64,000 nt of DNA from Malus domestica. Taxonomy: Eukaryota > Streptophyta > Magnoliopsida > Rosales > Rosaceae. The position numbers were made by a program, and so were the translations under genes. Below, in pieces: positions 45,682 through 57,520 of the stretch. The notes beneath the pieces were generated by a model. It had not been told where the DNA came from. It saw only the letters and a program-made list of their open reading frames with translations, and ran no database searches. Where the stretch lies: contig NC_091664.1 in NCBI RefSeq assembly GCF_042453785.1, forward strand, positions 6,659,001 through 6,723,000, read 5' to 3'. Positions within the stretch are counted from its first letter, which is position 1, and the number at the start of each line of letters is the position of its first letter.

Positions 45682-46419
45682 TACACCGAATCGAGCTGTG
45701 ATGGCCGACACCCGGAGGAATAAGCCATAAAGTGCAATGATGTGGAATATGTGAATAAATTTAAACCTAAAAGTGCCTAAATACAAGAGTGCGCTAGTGA
45801 GCGGGAAGGAACCCATTTCACACGTGATGTCAGAGCATAACTAAAGTGCAGTAAAGTAGGATGAGAATTATACCACTGAAGGTGATCTCCAATACCAATA
45901 TTTGCCAAAAATCCTAATCGATACGAAAGCTCAGCTACTAAAACCTGGAAGGGCAAAAAACAAGGGTGAGTGGGCCTAAAAAGAAAGTTTTATAAAAACC
46001 TTTTCGAAAAATAACCCCTTGCTGCACAATAAGTATAGTTTCCAAAATATACATACTACGTATAGTAAGAAACTACTTACTGTAGCCTACAATACCTTAA
46101 GAATTCATTACGGCATAATATCTCGTAAATAAGCGCATGACGACCATAATCACAAAATCTCGCATACGCAAACATATTATATCAAGTGCTCATCGACACA
46201 TGCTGACACACGAGTTTAAGCGGAGGTATTCTGACATGAACAGGACTGGGTGTAACAATGATATACGCTCAAGTACTACAATCACGTGAAGACTAGTGCT
46301 ATACGTAGCGTATACGAGTCGGATTTGCCTACGGCAACCTGTACAAGTCATTATACCTACAGTCAGTAGAAGTCCCCGAAGTAGTAAGTATTTTTCCCTA
46401 GAATATATTGAAACCATCT

Positions 46420-46491
46420 ATCAGAGTGGCGTAGCGGAAGCGTGGTGGGCCCATAACCCACATGTCCGAGGAACGAAGCCTAGCTCTAATA
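46420..46491 (+). tRNA. initiator tRNA-Met(CAT) copy 1, with CCA, pseudogene
   Basis: 72 nt resembling plant initiator tRNA-Met (starts ATCAGAGTGGCGTAGCGGA; anticodon CAT in GGGCCCATAACCC) with several substitutions in the T arm. CCA follows (46492-46494), and then AACTGACACACC, the LTR end complement. Genomic plant tRNA genes do not encode CCA, so the CCA here comes from a primer-site junction. Confidence 0.8.
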
Positions 46492-47270
46492 CCAAACTGA
46501 CACACCCCAACCTAGAATGTCCACCTGGACACCGAATCGAGCTATTCTGGCCGACACTCGGAAGGTGACGAAGCCATAAAGTGTGGTGATGTGGAAAATG
46601 TGAGTAAATTTAAACCTAAAAGTGCCTAAATACAAGAGTGCGCTGGTGAGCGGGAATGAATCCATTTCACACGTGATGTCAGAGCATAAGTAATGTACAG
46701 TAAAGTAGGATGAGAATTATATCATTGAAGGTGATCTCCAATACCAATATTTGCCAAGAATCCTCATTAATACGAAAGCTCAGCTGCTAAAACCTGAAGG
46801 GGCGAAACAATGGTGATTGGGCCTAAAAATAAAGTCTTGTAAAAGCATTTTCGAAAACATAATAACCCCTCACTGTAAAACAAGTGAAGTTTCCAAAATA
46901 TACATACTACGTATAGTAAGAAAATACTTACTGTAGCCTGCAATACCTCAAGAATTCATTACGGCATAATATCTCGTAAATAAGCGCATGACGACCATAA
47001 TCACAAAATCTTGCATAAGAAAACATATTATATCGAGTGCTCATCAACACATGCTGACACATGAGTTCATACAGAGGTATTCTGACATGAACATGACTAG
47101 GTGTAATAATGATATATGCTCTAGTACTACAATCACGTGAAGACTGATGCTATGCGCAGCACAAACGAGTTGAAGTCACCTATGGCAACCTGTATGAGTC
47201 GTTATACCTACGATCAGTAGAAGTCCTCGAAGTAGTAAGTAGTTTTCCCTAGAATCATCTGAAACCATCT

Positions 47271-47342
47271 ATCAGAGTGACGCAATAGAAGCATGGTGGG
47301 CTCATAACCCACAGGTCCTAGGATCGAAACCTGGCTCTGATA
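47271..47342 (+). tRNA. initiator tRNA-Met(CAT) copy 2, with CCA, pseudogene
   Basis: 72 nt starting ATCAGAGTGACGCAATAGA, with anticodon loop GGCTCATAACCC and T arm GGATCGAAACC. CCA at 47343-47345. Changes in the D arm and acceptor neighbour probably spoil folding. Confidence 0.8.
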
Positions 47343-48122
47343 CCAAATTGACACAACCCAACCCAGAATGTCCACCTGGACATCAAATTGAGCTGTGCTG
47401 GCCGACACCCGGAGGGTGACGAAGCCATAAAGTGTAGTGATATGGAAAATGTGAATAAATTTAAACCTAAAAGTGCCTAAATACATGATTGCGCTGGTGA
47501 GCGGGAATGAATCCATTTCACATGTGATGTCAGAACATAAGTAAAGTACAGTAAAATAGGATGATAATTATACCATTGAAGGTGATCTCTAATACCAATA
47601 TTTGCTAAGAATCCTCATAGATACGAAAACTCAGCTACTAAAACCTGGAGGGGTGAAAAACAAGGGTGAGTGGGCCTAAAAATAAAGTTTTGTAAAAGCC
47701 TTTTCGAAAACATAATAACCTCTTGCTATAAAACAAGTATAGTTTCCAAAATATACATACTACGTATAGTAAGAAAATACTTACTATAGCCTGCAATACC
47801 TTAAGAATTCATTATGGCATAATATCTCGTAAATAAGCACATGACAACCATAATCACAAAATCTCGCATAAACAAACATATTATATTGAGTGCTCATCGA
47901 CACATGCTGATGCACAAGTTCATGCAGAGATATTCTGACATGAACAGGACTGGGTGTAACAATGATATACGCTCTAGTACTACAATCACATGAAGACGAG
48001 CGTTATGCGCAGTGCATAAGAGCTGGAGTTACCTATGGCAACTATACAAGTCGTTATACCTACGGCCAGTAGAAGTCCCCAAAGTAGTAAGTATTTTTCC
48101 CTAGATTCATCTAAAACCATCT

Positions 48123-48194
48123 ATCAGAGTGGCGCAGTAGAAGCATGGTGGGCCCATAACCCACAGCTCCCAGGATCGAAACCTGGCTCTGATA
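48123..48194 (+). tRNA. initiator tRNA-Met(CAT) copy 3, with CCA, pseudogene
   Basis: 72 nt starting ATCAGAGTGGCGCAGTAGA, anticodon GGGCCCATAACCC, T arm GGATCGAAACCTGG, acceptor end CTCTGATA, then CCA (48195-48197). It is the closest of the four to the expected initiator sequence; CGG-to-TAG and GCG-to-GCA changes in the D arm are of the C-to-T/G-to-A kind. Confidence 0.85.
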
Positions 48195-48960
48195 CCAAAC
48201 TGACACACCCTGACCTAGAATGTCCACCTGGACATCAAATTGAGTTGTGCTGGCGGTGACGAAGCCATCAAGTATGGTCACATGGAAAATGTGAATAAAT
48301 TTAAACCTAAAAGTGCCTAAATTCAAGAGTGCGCTGGTGAACGGGAATAAACCCATTTCACACGTGATGTCATAGCATAAGTAAAGTACAGTAAACTAAG
48401 ATGAGAATTATACCATTGAAGGTGATCTCCAATACCAATATTTGCCAAGAATCCTCGTTGATACGAAAGCTCAGCTACTAAAACTTGGAGGGGCGAAACA
48501 AGGGTGAGTGGGCCTAAAAATAAAGTTTTGTAAAAGCCTTTTTGAAAACATAATAACCCCTCGCTATAAAACAAGTATAGTTTCCAAAATATACATACTA
48601 CGTATAGTAAGAAAATACTTACTGTAGCCTGCAATACCTCAAGAATTCATTACGGCATAATATATCGTAAATAAGTGCATGACGACCATAATCACAAAAT
48701 CTCGCATCAACAAACGTATTATATCGAGTGCTCATCGACACATGCTAACACACGAGTTCATGCAGAGGTATTCTGACATGAACATGACTGGTGTAATAAT
48801 GATATATGCTCTAGTACTACAATCATGTGAAGACTGGCACTATGCGCAACGCATACGAGTCAGAGTTGCCTATGGCAACTTGTACAAGTCGTTATACATA
48901 CGGTCAGTAAAAGTCCCCGAAGTAGTAAGTATTTTTTGCTAGAATCATTTGAAACCATCT

Positions 48961-49032
48961 ATTAGAGTGGTGCAGCGCAATCATGGTGGGCCCATCACCC
49001 ACAGGTCCCAGTATCGAAACCTAGCTCTGATA
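48961..49032 (+). tRNA. initiator tRNA-Met(CAT) copy 4, with CCA, pseudogene
   Basis: 72 nt starting ATTAGAGTGGTGCAGCGCA, anticodon loop GGGCCCATCACCC, then CCA (49033-49035), AAC and the end of the full LTR (49039). This is the copy directly next to the complete LTR. Confidence 0.8.
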
Positions 49033-49038
49033 CCAAAC

Positions 49039-51488
49039 TAACACACCTCGACCTATAATGTCTACCTGGACAACGAATCGAGATGTGCTGGCCGACACTC
49101 GAAGGGGGAAGAAGCCATAAAGTGTGGTCATGTGGAAAATGTGAATAAATTTAAACCTAAAAGTGCCTAAATACAAGAGTGCACTGGTGAACAGGAATGA
49201 ACCCATTTCACATGTGATGTCATAGCATAAGTAAAGTACAGTAAAGTAGGATGATAATTATATTATTGATTTTTGCCAAGAATCCTCGTCGATACAAAAA
49301 CTCAACTACTAAAACTTGGAAGGGTGAAAAACAAGGGTGAGTGGGCCTAAAAATAAAATTTTGTAAATACCTTTTCAAAAACATAATAACCCCTCGCTGT
49401 AAAACAAGTATAGTTTCTAAAATATACATACTACATATAGTAAGAAAATACTTACTGTAGCCTGCAATACCTCAAGAATTCATCACGGCACAATATCTCG
49501 TAAATAAGCGCATGACGACCATAATCACAAAATTTTGCATAAGCAAACATATTATATTGAGTGCTCATCGACACATGCTGAGACACGGGTTCATGCAGAG
49601 GTATTCTGACATGAACATGATTGGGTGTAACAATGATATACGCTCTAATACTATAATCACGTGAAGACCGGTGCTATGCGCAGTACATACGAGTCGAAGT
49701 TGCCTATGGCAACCTGTACAATAGGACTAGCACCTACAATGGACCCAAAGTGAGCGTACAATGCGATGTGCGCATACACATGAAAGACTGGCCCGGACCT
49801 ATGCAAGTACCAACACCGGTGCAGCAAACGATGAGCAAATAACATCAATTTAGTCATGCCATAGTAATTCGATAATTCTAGTCAATATAATAGTAATAAA
49901 TATGATATTACTCATGGTTGTAATTAAAACTCCATATCAGTATGCATACATGTGCATCCCGTAGGATTTATGATATTTTCGTAACTTTCTGTTATTTTGC
50001 AAATTCTTATAAGCATTAGTCTAATCTAGGCATGCATAGGAAATTCTTTTTCAAATGTATAAATGGAAACTAAATAAATATATATAATATGTAGAAGCAA
50101 AGACCCACTCACAGATCATGTCGTTGAGTCGAACCCATTCGAACTAGAATAGCCGAAGTCACCGATAATAATCGCACATAAGCATAATATTAGGACCCAT
50201 TAGTAAAACTCCACTAAAATGATTAAATTTGGGAAAACGGAGTGCAAATTTGAAATCAGGGTGTCGAAATACGCTAAGGAGGGTCCCTGACATATTTTAC
50301 AAAAAGTCAAAGGTTAACCCTAAAAGTCAATTGAGACACCCCAGTGGTTAACTACGTTAAAACTTCGGGATTTCACTAAATGGATGTGAAAAACGGACTC
50401 AGGACGTCAAAATTAATCTATGAGGGTTTCCGAGACATTTCCGAAAAGCCAACATAAGAAATATCCCAAGAATATTCCAGAGAATATCCCAAGAATATTT
50501 CAAAGAATATTCTTAGATTATTCTGAGCCCAATTAGGTAAATGGGCCAATTGGACCTTGGGTTAAAGGGTCATGGGGCAATGGCCTAAAATTCAGGGCCC
50601 CCTTTTCCTTTTTTTTTTTTTTTTTCCATCTTCTTCTCCTGCTGGTTGCCACTGCAACCGCCAGATTCCACTCAGTTCCGACCACACCAAAACTTAACTA
50701 AACCTAGCCTTCCAATATATCAAAACAAAGCTCAGAGAACAAGGAATCGAAATATACCTTTGACTTCCTCTACCATGGTCGGAGGTGGTCGAAAAACAGC
50801 TTGAAGTCGTTGAGCTCTTGCTGGAAAATCTGGAAAAGTACACCTGAGGTGTTTTGTCGTCGAAACTTGAGATATCACCGAATTCCGTTGGTGTTCATAT
50901 GCAGCCAGCACAAAGGAAGAAAGAGAGATGGGAGTTTGTGATGAGGGAGAAGGGACAATGTAGTGATGATGATGATGGCTGGTGGTGGAAGAGTTCGCCA
51001 GAGTGGCGACCGAGATGGTGCCTCAGGTCTCGACGTACTTGTTTTGCAGAGGGAGGAGAGAGTTAGAGAAAGACGTAGAAATGAAAGGTGGAGAGGCATG
51101 AGAGCCTGAGGGAGAGAGAGTTTGCCAGGTGTCAAGAGAAGGGTGGAGAATTTATGTGAGTGTGGACCCCATGGGCCAGAAAATTTATAAAATATTTAAA
51201 ATATCCACTCAAAAATATTAAAATAATAAATTATCCAAAAATTCAAATTTTATAAAACACCCTCAAATTTCGTAATTCTACAAAATCTTTATCGCAGCTT
51301 CAAATTTGATTATGCTTGCGTCTACGCGTTCGTACCGTCGAGTACTTCGAGAATACGATAAAAGAATATTTCGTAGGTCGCAATATACGCTGGTCAACGA
51401 AAGTCAAAGCCCTCGTCTCTAGGGACATTTTCGTCAAATCATTCATTTAAAATTTATAAAATCGTAAAATTAGGGACGGGCTGTCACA
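49039..51488 (-). repeat. complete LTR at the head of the array
   Basis: Minus strand starts TGTGACAGCCCGTCCC (51488) and ends GGTGTGTTA (49039), 2450 bp. It is homologous over its length to the LTRs of element A, with an extra GC-rich, pyrimidine-rich part at 50580-51130 that includes a long T run at 50610. The five bases beyond it (51489-51493) are GTCAG. Confidence 0.85.
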
Positions 51489-51800
51489 GTCAGTTGGCAT
51501 AACTGTCGAGTTTTACTTATTTTCCATGCAGGTTCAGATTTCTCATACTTTTAGAGAGGGTAACCACGTTGCTAATTGTTTGGCCAATTATGGTTTTGAT
51601 CACCCCGGTGTCCATTGGTGGGATTCATGACCTCCTTATGCTGCAGCTGCTTATTCTCACAACCTTTCTAAGCTCCCTTGTTATAGGTTTTGCTAATAGA
51701 GGTTTTGACTTGTTGTTATGAATTCTTTAATGGTCCAAGTTTGGCCTCATGTTCCCCTTGACATATTGTATTTTTCTTGTTTATCAATAAATCCTCCTCA
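51489..51800 (+). pseudogene. LINE RNase H remnant
   Basis: The plus strand reads HTFREGNHVANCLANYGF at about 51550-51602, the conserved end of the plant LINE RNase H domain, with a W-rich end and a stop. A 3' untranslated T-rich end follows. It is not the continuation of the LINE at 14580-28960, which has its own end. Confidence 0.75.
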
Positions 51801-52253
51801 AAGTCACTTCCTATGATAACAATTTTGGAGTGGAATGGACTTTGGGCCAAATTTGAAATAAAATAAAATAAAATTTAGTTTGCAAATTTAGTCTACCTAG
51901 CATTACTTTTCTTTATTATTTATGCAATTAAAATGTAATGAGTAAGATTTTGAATTGTAAGCAAGCTATGATTGTCTACCATTTAAGTAGATTAAAAGCA
52001 GAAATAATTAGTGGTTAATTATATAAGAAAAACCGTAGACATTAGACAATGTTCACTATTCAATGAAAAATTACAAATACTATTTGACAGCCAAACATAT
52101 CATTCAATTCAGTAAATGTTGGTCATTTGAATTCGTAACGGTCTACTACATGACAGGTATTTTAAGGTTGAATTCTGCTGCCATTTAGCTCTTGCTTGCT
52201 CTCTTAACTCTTGGGTTCTCCTTCCTCCGTAAACGTGCTTAAACTAGCAGGAC
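51801..52253 (+). promoter_or_regulatory. upstream region of the NAT gene
   Basis: About 450 bp of AT-rich DNA with AAAATAAAATAAAATA runs, then a pyrimidine-rich leader (GCTCTTGCTTGCTCTCTTAAC) just before the start codon. No distinct TATA box can be named with confidence. Confidence 0.4.
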
Positions 52254-55200
52254 ATGGCTCAAGGCTGTTGTGGCGGTGGTAACAATAACAACGGAGGTAG
52301 TAATGGTGGTGGTGGAAATGGTAGTGGGAATGGTGGGAGTGGTGGTTGCAATGGTGGAAATGGTGGTGGCAACAACAACAACAAAACCGAGGAGTTACAA
52401 CCACACCCACTGAAAGAGCAATTACCAGGCGTCCAGTATTGTGTTAACAGCCCGCCACCATGGCGTATGCATTCCCCCTTACCCTTTTTCTCAAATATAA
52501 ATTACTAAATGTTTCATGTTCATTTTTGGGATTCCGTTATACTCCATGTTTACCATTACTAAACAACATATAATATATCTTCCGTCGTTGTGCAGCTGAA
52601 GCAATCATGCTGGGTTTCCAGCACTACCTATTGACTCTTGGGATTACTGTCCTAATTCCAAGTATGCTTGTCCCCAAAATGGGTGGAGGAAATGTAAGGA
52701 TTTAATACTTGCTTGCCAACTTTTATGACTCTCTTTTATTTTTTGTGCTTGCATTCTTTTGATTAACTTCACTCCCCTTTTGTCACAGATTGAGAAGGCT
52801 AGGGTGATACAAACCATGCTCTTTGTTTCGGGGTTCAACACGCTCTTCCAGTCTCTATTTGGAACCCGACTTCCTACTGTGGTAACGGCTTCATATACAT
52901 ATGTAATCCCCACAACATCCATACTCCTAGCCAGTAGATACAAGGATTATTCAGATCCTCATGAGGTCAGGCTTAATTGGTTGAAGAATAATTTCTACTA
53001 CCTAGGGATTTCACTTTTTTTTCTTTTTTTTTTTCTGTACGAATCTAATTTTTTTTTTATTTGGCCTTATGAATGAATCTTTCAGAAGTTTTTGGACACT
53101 ATGAGAGGTATACAAGGTGCCTTAATCATTACCGCCAGTTTCCAGATGATCATCGGCTTCCTAGGCTTGTGGAGAAATGCAATAAGGTGAAGTTATTTTG
53201 AACTGAAGGTCTGGTTTCTTGGATGGCAAGAAATCGTTTAAAATTCTCAGATTATTAGTACTAGTGATAGTTGATACTTTGTGAGTTGTGGCCAAGACTT
53301 CTTATTTTACTTGATTCAGGTGCCTTAGCCCTCTTTCTGTTGTCCCATACATAACTTTTACTGGACTAGGAGTTTATCGTCTCGGTTTCCCTACGGTAAA
53401 GAGTTCTTGATCGATCCCTCATTCTTTTCTCATACTTTTGCTTCCCCACTTCCTTGCTCCCAATCCACTTAAAACTACATTCAAGTATGGAAATTCATGA
53501 AGTAAACATTGATTCATGAATAGCTTCATCATCCTAATCTGGTGTTTTGTATTATGACAATTGTGTTTCGGTTACTCTTCACCATTAAATTTGATAGGCA
53601 GTGCATTCACTATCCACCTCTCGTTTCCTTTTCTTCTAGTTGGCCAGATGTGTTGAACTCGGGGTTCCAGAGTTGATCGTCATGGTTTTCATTGCACAGG
53701 TAAATATTGATCAATTATAATTAGTTATTACCTCTGTCTACCCCAGATAACGAACAGTGTATGATATCGAATGAGAGTTGTTTCCGTTAGTTTTCTCATG
53801 GAAATAGGTAATGTTATATATGATTAAATGTTTTGCAGTATCTTCCTCATATTTTAAATACCAAGAAGAAAATATGCGACAGATTTGCAGTGTTGTTCTC
53901 CATCCCAATTGTATGGTTGTTTGCACAACTTCTAACCTCAAGTGGTGCATATAATAACAAACCTACAACAACTCAACTGAGTTGCCGCACTGATCGTTCT
54001 GGCCTTGTTGGTGCAGCTCCCTGGTCAGTCTCGATATGCAAATCTGTAATTCTGTATTAATTCCTGTTGACTCTCAAGTACATTGACAACAGTGAACTTC
54101 TTGTCCTTTTTCTGTGTAAATATGCAGGATATACATTCCATATCCATTTCAATGGGGAAGCCCTACTTTTAATGTAGGAGAAGCTCTTGCAATGATTGCT
54201 GCTTCTTTCGTTTCAACCTTTGAGGTCCATTCCTTTTCCCTAAAGTCATTTAGAAATGCGTGTAGTGCAGTAATAATTCAAACTAGATTCATGTTAAAAC
54301 TTCTACACTCGTACTGTTGCATTAACTTCATTTCACAATTAGCACCGGGTTTGCTTAGAGAACATGTCAATACAAATTATATTTATATTGATAGTGTACC
54401 TGCAATGTTTACAGTCGACTGGTACATTTTTCACTACAGCAAGATACGGGAGTGCCACACCTGTACCACCTTCTGTTGTTAGCCGTGGAGTTGGCTGGTT
54501 GGTAAGACATCGTTGCCTGTTGCCTTTTTACTTCAGAATTGTAAATTTTTCATTATAGGTGCTTTTGCTGCTTTGTTCAGTATCCGACTTTGATATGTTT
54601 TTCTGGCTTTCAGGGTATAGGAGTTCTATTTGACGGGATGTTTGGTTCCCTAACTGGTTCTGCAGCATCAGTGTAATGAACTCACACTAATCTCTGTTTG
54701 CCAAAAAAAATGTCTTGTTTCAGACGCTTTCTTCTTATTACATCCTTCTGATTTCGGTGTAGTGAGAATGCTGGCCTATTAGCATTGACAAAAGTTGGAA
54801 GCCGTAGAGTCATCCAAATTTCAGCTGGCTTCATGATTTTCTTCTCAGTATTTGGTATGCAGACGATTTTACTTACAACCTAGTTTCGTGTTGATTATTG
54901 TACTTGAAATGTGTTAAACAAGTATCTCATGTTGCCAAGATGGTGTTCTTAACCAGGAAAATTTGGAGCCCTATTTGCTTCTATTCCAACACCAATCATA
55001 GCAGCTATTTACTGCGTCTTATATGGCTATGTCTGTATGTATCTCTGTTTCCTCAGACATCTGCTCCTTATATTGACATTTGCAATATGATGATTTCACA
55101 GAACATGCATTATGATGATTTTGAATCCACGTCCTTAGTAAAGATTAAAATATCGCTCGAATAAAAGATAACTAAGTGCGATAGTTGCTGGACAAACTGC

Positions 55201-55728
55201 AACAAAAACAGAAGATGCTAGCAATGCCTCATATTTAACAGTCGCCTACAATGTCCTTTTGCAGCTGCTGCAGGGCTTGGCTTTCTTCAGTTTTGTAACC
55301 TGAACAGTTTTAGAACAAAATTTATACTGGGGTTCTCTTTCTTCTTGGGGATTTCTATCCCACAATACTTCAGAGAATATTATCACAAAGGCGCCGAAAG
55401 CAGTTCTGGATGGGTGAGAATATTTTTCGACTAGTCTATTAATGTTTGTGTCTTGCTTCCATTAGAATGTTACTGTTGGCCTTATCAAATCTTGTTCAAT
55501 TACTTTCAGTTCGACGATTTAGTTACTGTGATCTTCATGTCTCACACGACGGTAGCTGCAATTGTAGCAATGGTCTTGGATTGTTCACTGGCCCGGGAAG
55601 ACAATGCATCTCGAAAAGACAGTGGTTTGTACTGGTGGGAGAAGTTTAGCTTGTATGGTTCAGATATTAGGAATGACGAGTTCTATGCATTACCATGCAG
55701 ATTGAACAAGTTTTTCCCGGCCCTTTGA
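52254..55728 (+). CDS. Nucleobase-ascorbate transporter (NAT6/7-like)
   Basis: Fourteen exons: 52254-52464, 52596-52693, 52789-52965, 53086-53186, 53320-53395, 53640-53699, 53839-54023, 54128-54224, 54415-54501, 54614-54672, 54763-54854, 54957-55034, 55265-55413 and 55510-55728 (1689 nt, 562 residues), all joining in phase at GT-AG sites. Family marks: GFQHYLLTLG in the first membrane segment and the substrate signature ENAGLLALTKVGSR in exon 11. About twelve hydrophobic segments are seen, then a basic tail ending LNKFFPAL. NATs are plasma-membrane permeases that carry purines, uracil or related bases. Oddity: residues 5-43 are Gly/Asn-rich (GGGNNNNGGS and so on), absent from typical members; the rest is normal in length. 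NAT6/7 is the closest group I can recall. Confidence 0.94.
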
Positions 55729-56193
55729 ATTCATGTATAAAATTTGTCCGAGTGCTGTGCTATGTGGTTAAGTGGTTGAAATTTGTAATTCACAACTGTC
55801 TTGACAAAAAAGAAAAAGAGAAACTCCTACCGGTGAACCTTAACTTGTTATTTCTTCAGCCAGTAACAGAGTTTGATGAAAATCTTTCCTGTACTAATCT
55901 GAGCAATGCATAAACATACACAGGCAGACATGCAAAGAGAAGGATGCGTAATTGTTTGGACCCAATTTTACACCATCGGCCCAAGTAATCGAGGCCGTTG
56001 AATGAGCATGGTTCTTAACCATCGGATGAGAAAGTTAAGATAATTTGCTATTGTTAAGAGATAATATTATGGTTTTTAATCATAATAATTATCATTCAAT
56101 AAATTATCTCGATTTTCTTGTACAAAATAAATGGGATAAAAGTCATAGCCCCAACGAAGAGACAGGCGAAACAGTCCGATTTAATTTGGATTT
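55729..56193 (+). other. NAT 3' region
   Basis: It holds the likely 3' UTR with AT-rich DNA and no other gene. A poly(A) signal cannot be fixed; TGCATAAACATACAC near 55905 and ATAATATTATGG near 56070 are candidates only. Confidence 0.4.
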
Positions 56194-57240
56194 GTTAGCA
56201 GTGTACCATGTGGATTAGAGCAACTCGGCTTGGATTCTTATCACGTGGCATATCATGGGATTTGCAAGGCTTGGATAATGGTGAGATAGGAGACCTAAAT
56301 AGGCTGGGTTATTTGTGGATGTTGTCAGATGAATTGAATTGATGATGGACTTGGCCTGCATGCCGTGTGAAAGGCTACCAGCTATATATAATTGGTGGCT
56401 GTTTAGATGAACGTTATTTGTTCAATTCCAAGCATGCAGGTTATCTTGGGATTCGATGTGATAAGACTAAACACAAGGATCAAATTTGGTTGCATTTTTT
56501 ACTAAGTTCAGAGTCTTGGGAGTAGTAAGGCTTATCCGAGGCTCAAGTCAGTGGAAGAGTTTTAATGGCTTAGGAGTCTTTATCAGCTTATCAACCAGTG
56601 CATACTCGTCCCTATAAATACAAGACACCGTGCAACATTTTAGGCTCTCTCCAATTCAACACACAAATTGCCCTGCTCAAACCTTCGCTCTACGCGAAAC
56701 CTCTCAACGACCTTGAGATTTTTATTTTCATTTTCGCCAACACATCTTCAGTTTGGATAAACAACATTGTGAAGGCAACCGGCGAACATCTTCAGTTTGG
56801 ATAAACAACATTGTTGTCGTAGAATCAGCCGACCGCGAAGCACCTTCAGTTTGGATAAACAGCACTGCGACGAGGCTGACTGGTTATCTATCCAAGTCTC
56901 GGTCGAGAAGGATTTTCAAATCCTTATTGGCAGAGGTCATCTCATCAGTCTTCTTGGTGAAGTGAGGTGTTACCAGGTTACTACATTCAGCACCCTGTGA
57001 GCTGAATTTGATATTGAACTTCGCAGAACTAGCAGCCTTGTCTTTAGGCTCTAGAACCAGAAGGCTGAGACGTGTTCCTACCTCGGCCGCAGTCGCGAGA
57101 TTCAGAAGTTAGCAGCCCTCCCAACGCAACATCAACAAATTTTACTCACCGGCCAAGCTCAGCCGTCTAGTTGGCATGCCCTGCACACAACCGAATGACG
57201 TAGTTAGCTCATTAGTTACTCGGTCTGCGCGTCACGTAGA
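56194..57240 (+). repeat. LTR-like sequence, probable solo LTR
   Basis: It starts near TGTTAGCAGTGTACC and has a TATA box with downstream leader (CCCTATAAATACAAGACACC, at about 56610), followed by CTCTCTCCAATTCAACACAC. CAGTTTGGATAAACA is repeated three times at 56749, 56790 and 56848. This is the layout of a promoter-bearing LTR. The 3' end is uncertain. No polyprotein frame flanks it. Confidence 0.5.
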
Positions 57241-57520
57241 CTTGGTGGTTTTTAGAGTCAACAGTAATTCCAAGAACCTTGTGACAACAGGTTGATATTG
57301 TCAAGAGAGTCCTGAGAATCATACGAGCAGAGATGATGAAAAGATGTGTCTGACACCTACGATGTTGTGATTCACACACACCTTTTTTGGTCACTGTGTT
57401 TATGCTAGAATCTATTGAGTGATTTTCCATCCCCTTGTTTAAAAAAAATACACAACGCGAACAAAGGCTATGATGACAACATTGACAAGTCTCAAGAAAT
57501 AGTAAAAGCCCAGAACCAGG

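Larger units (their letters stand above)
45682..51488 (-). repeat. tandem array: full LTR plus four partial-LTR/tRNA-iMet units
   Basis: Minus-strand order: one full 2.45 kb LTR (51488 to 49039, TGTGACAGCCCGTCCC ... GGTGTGTTA), then GTT and a full tRNA complement, then about 760 bp of LTR 3' part, again GTT and tRNA, and so on to a fifth, truncated end at about 45682. The marker CATTTCACACGTGATGTCA and close variants occur at about 45815, 46662, 47514, 48354 and 49206, so the period is about 850 bp. The four tRNA copies lie at matching positions. The LTR family is that of element A. No interior coding region is present. Confidence 0.9.

Noticed and set aside
46420..49035. Functional initiator tRNA genes
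   Set aside because: Encoded CCA, D-arm and T-arm substitutions, lack of a downstream T-run terminator and placement in an LTR array argue for pseudogenes.
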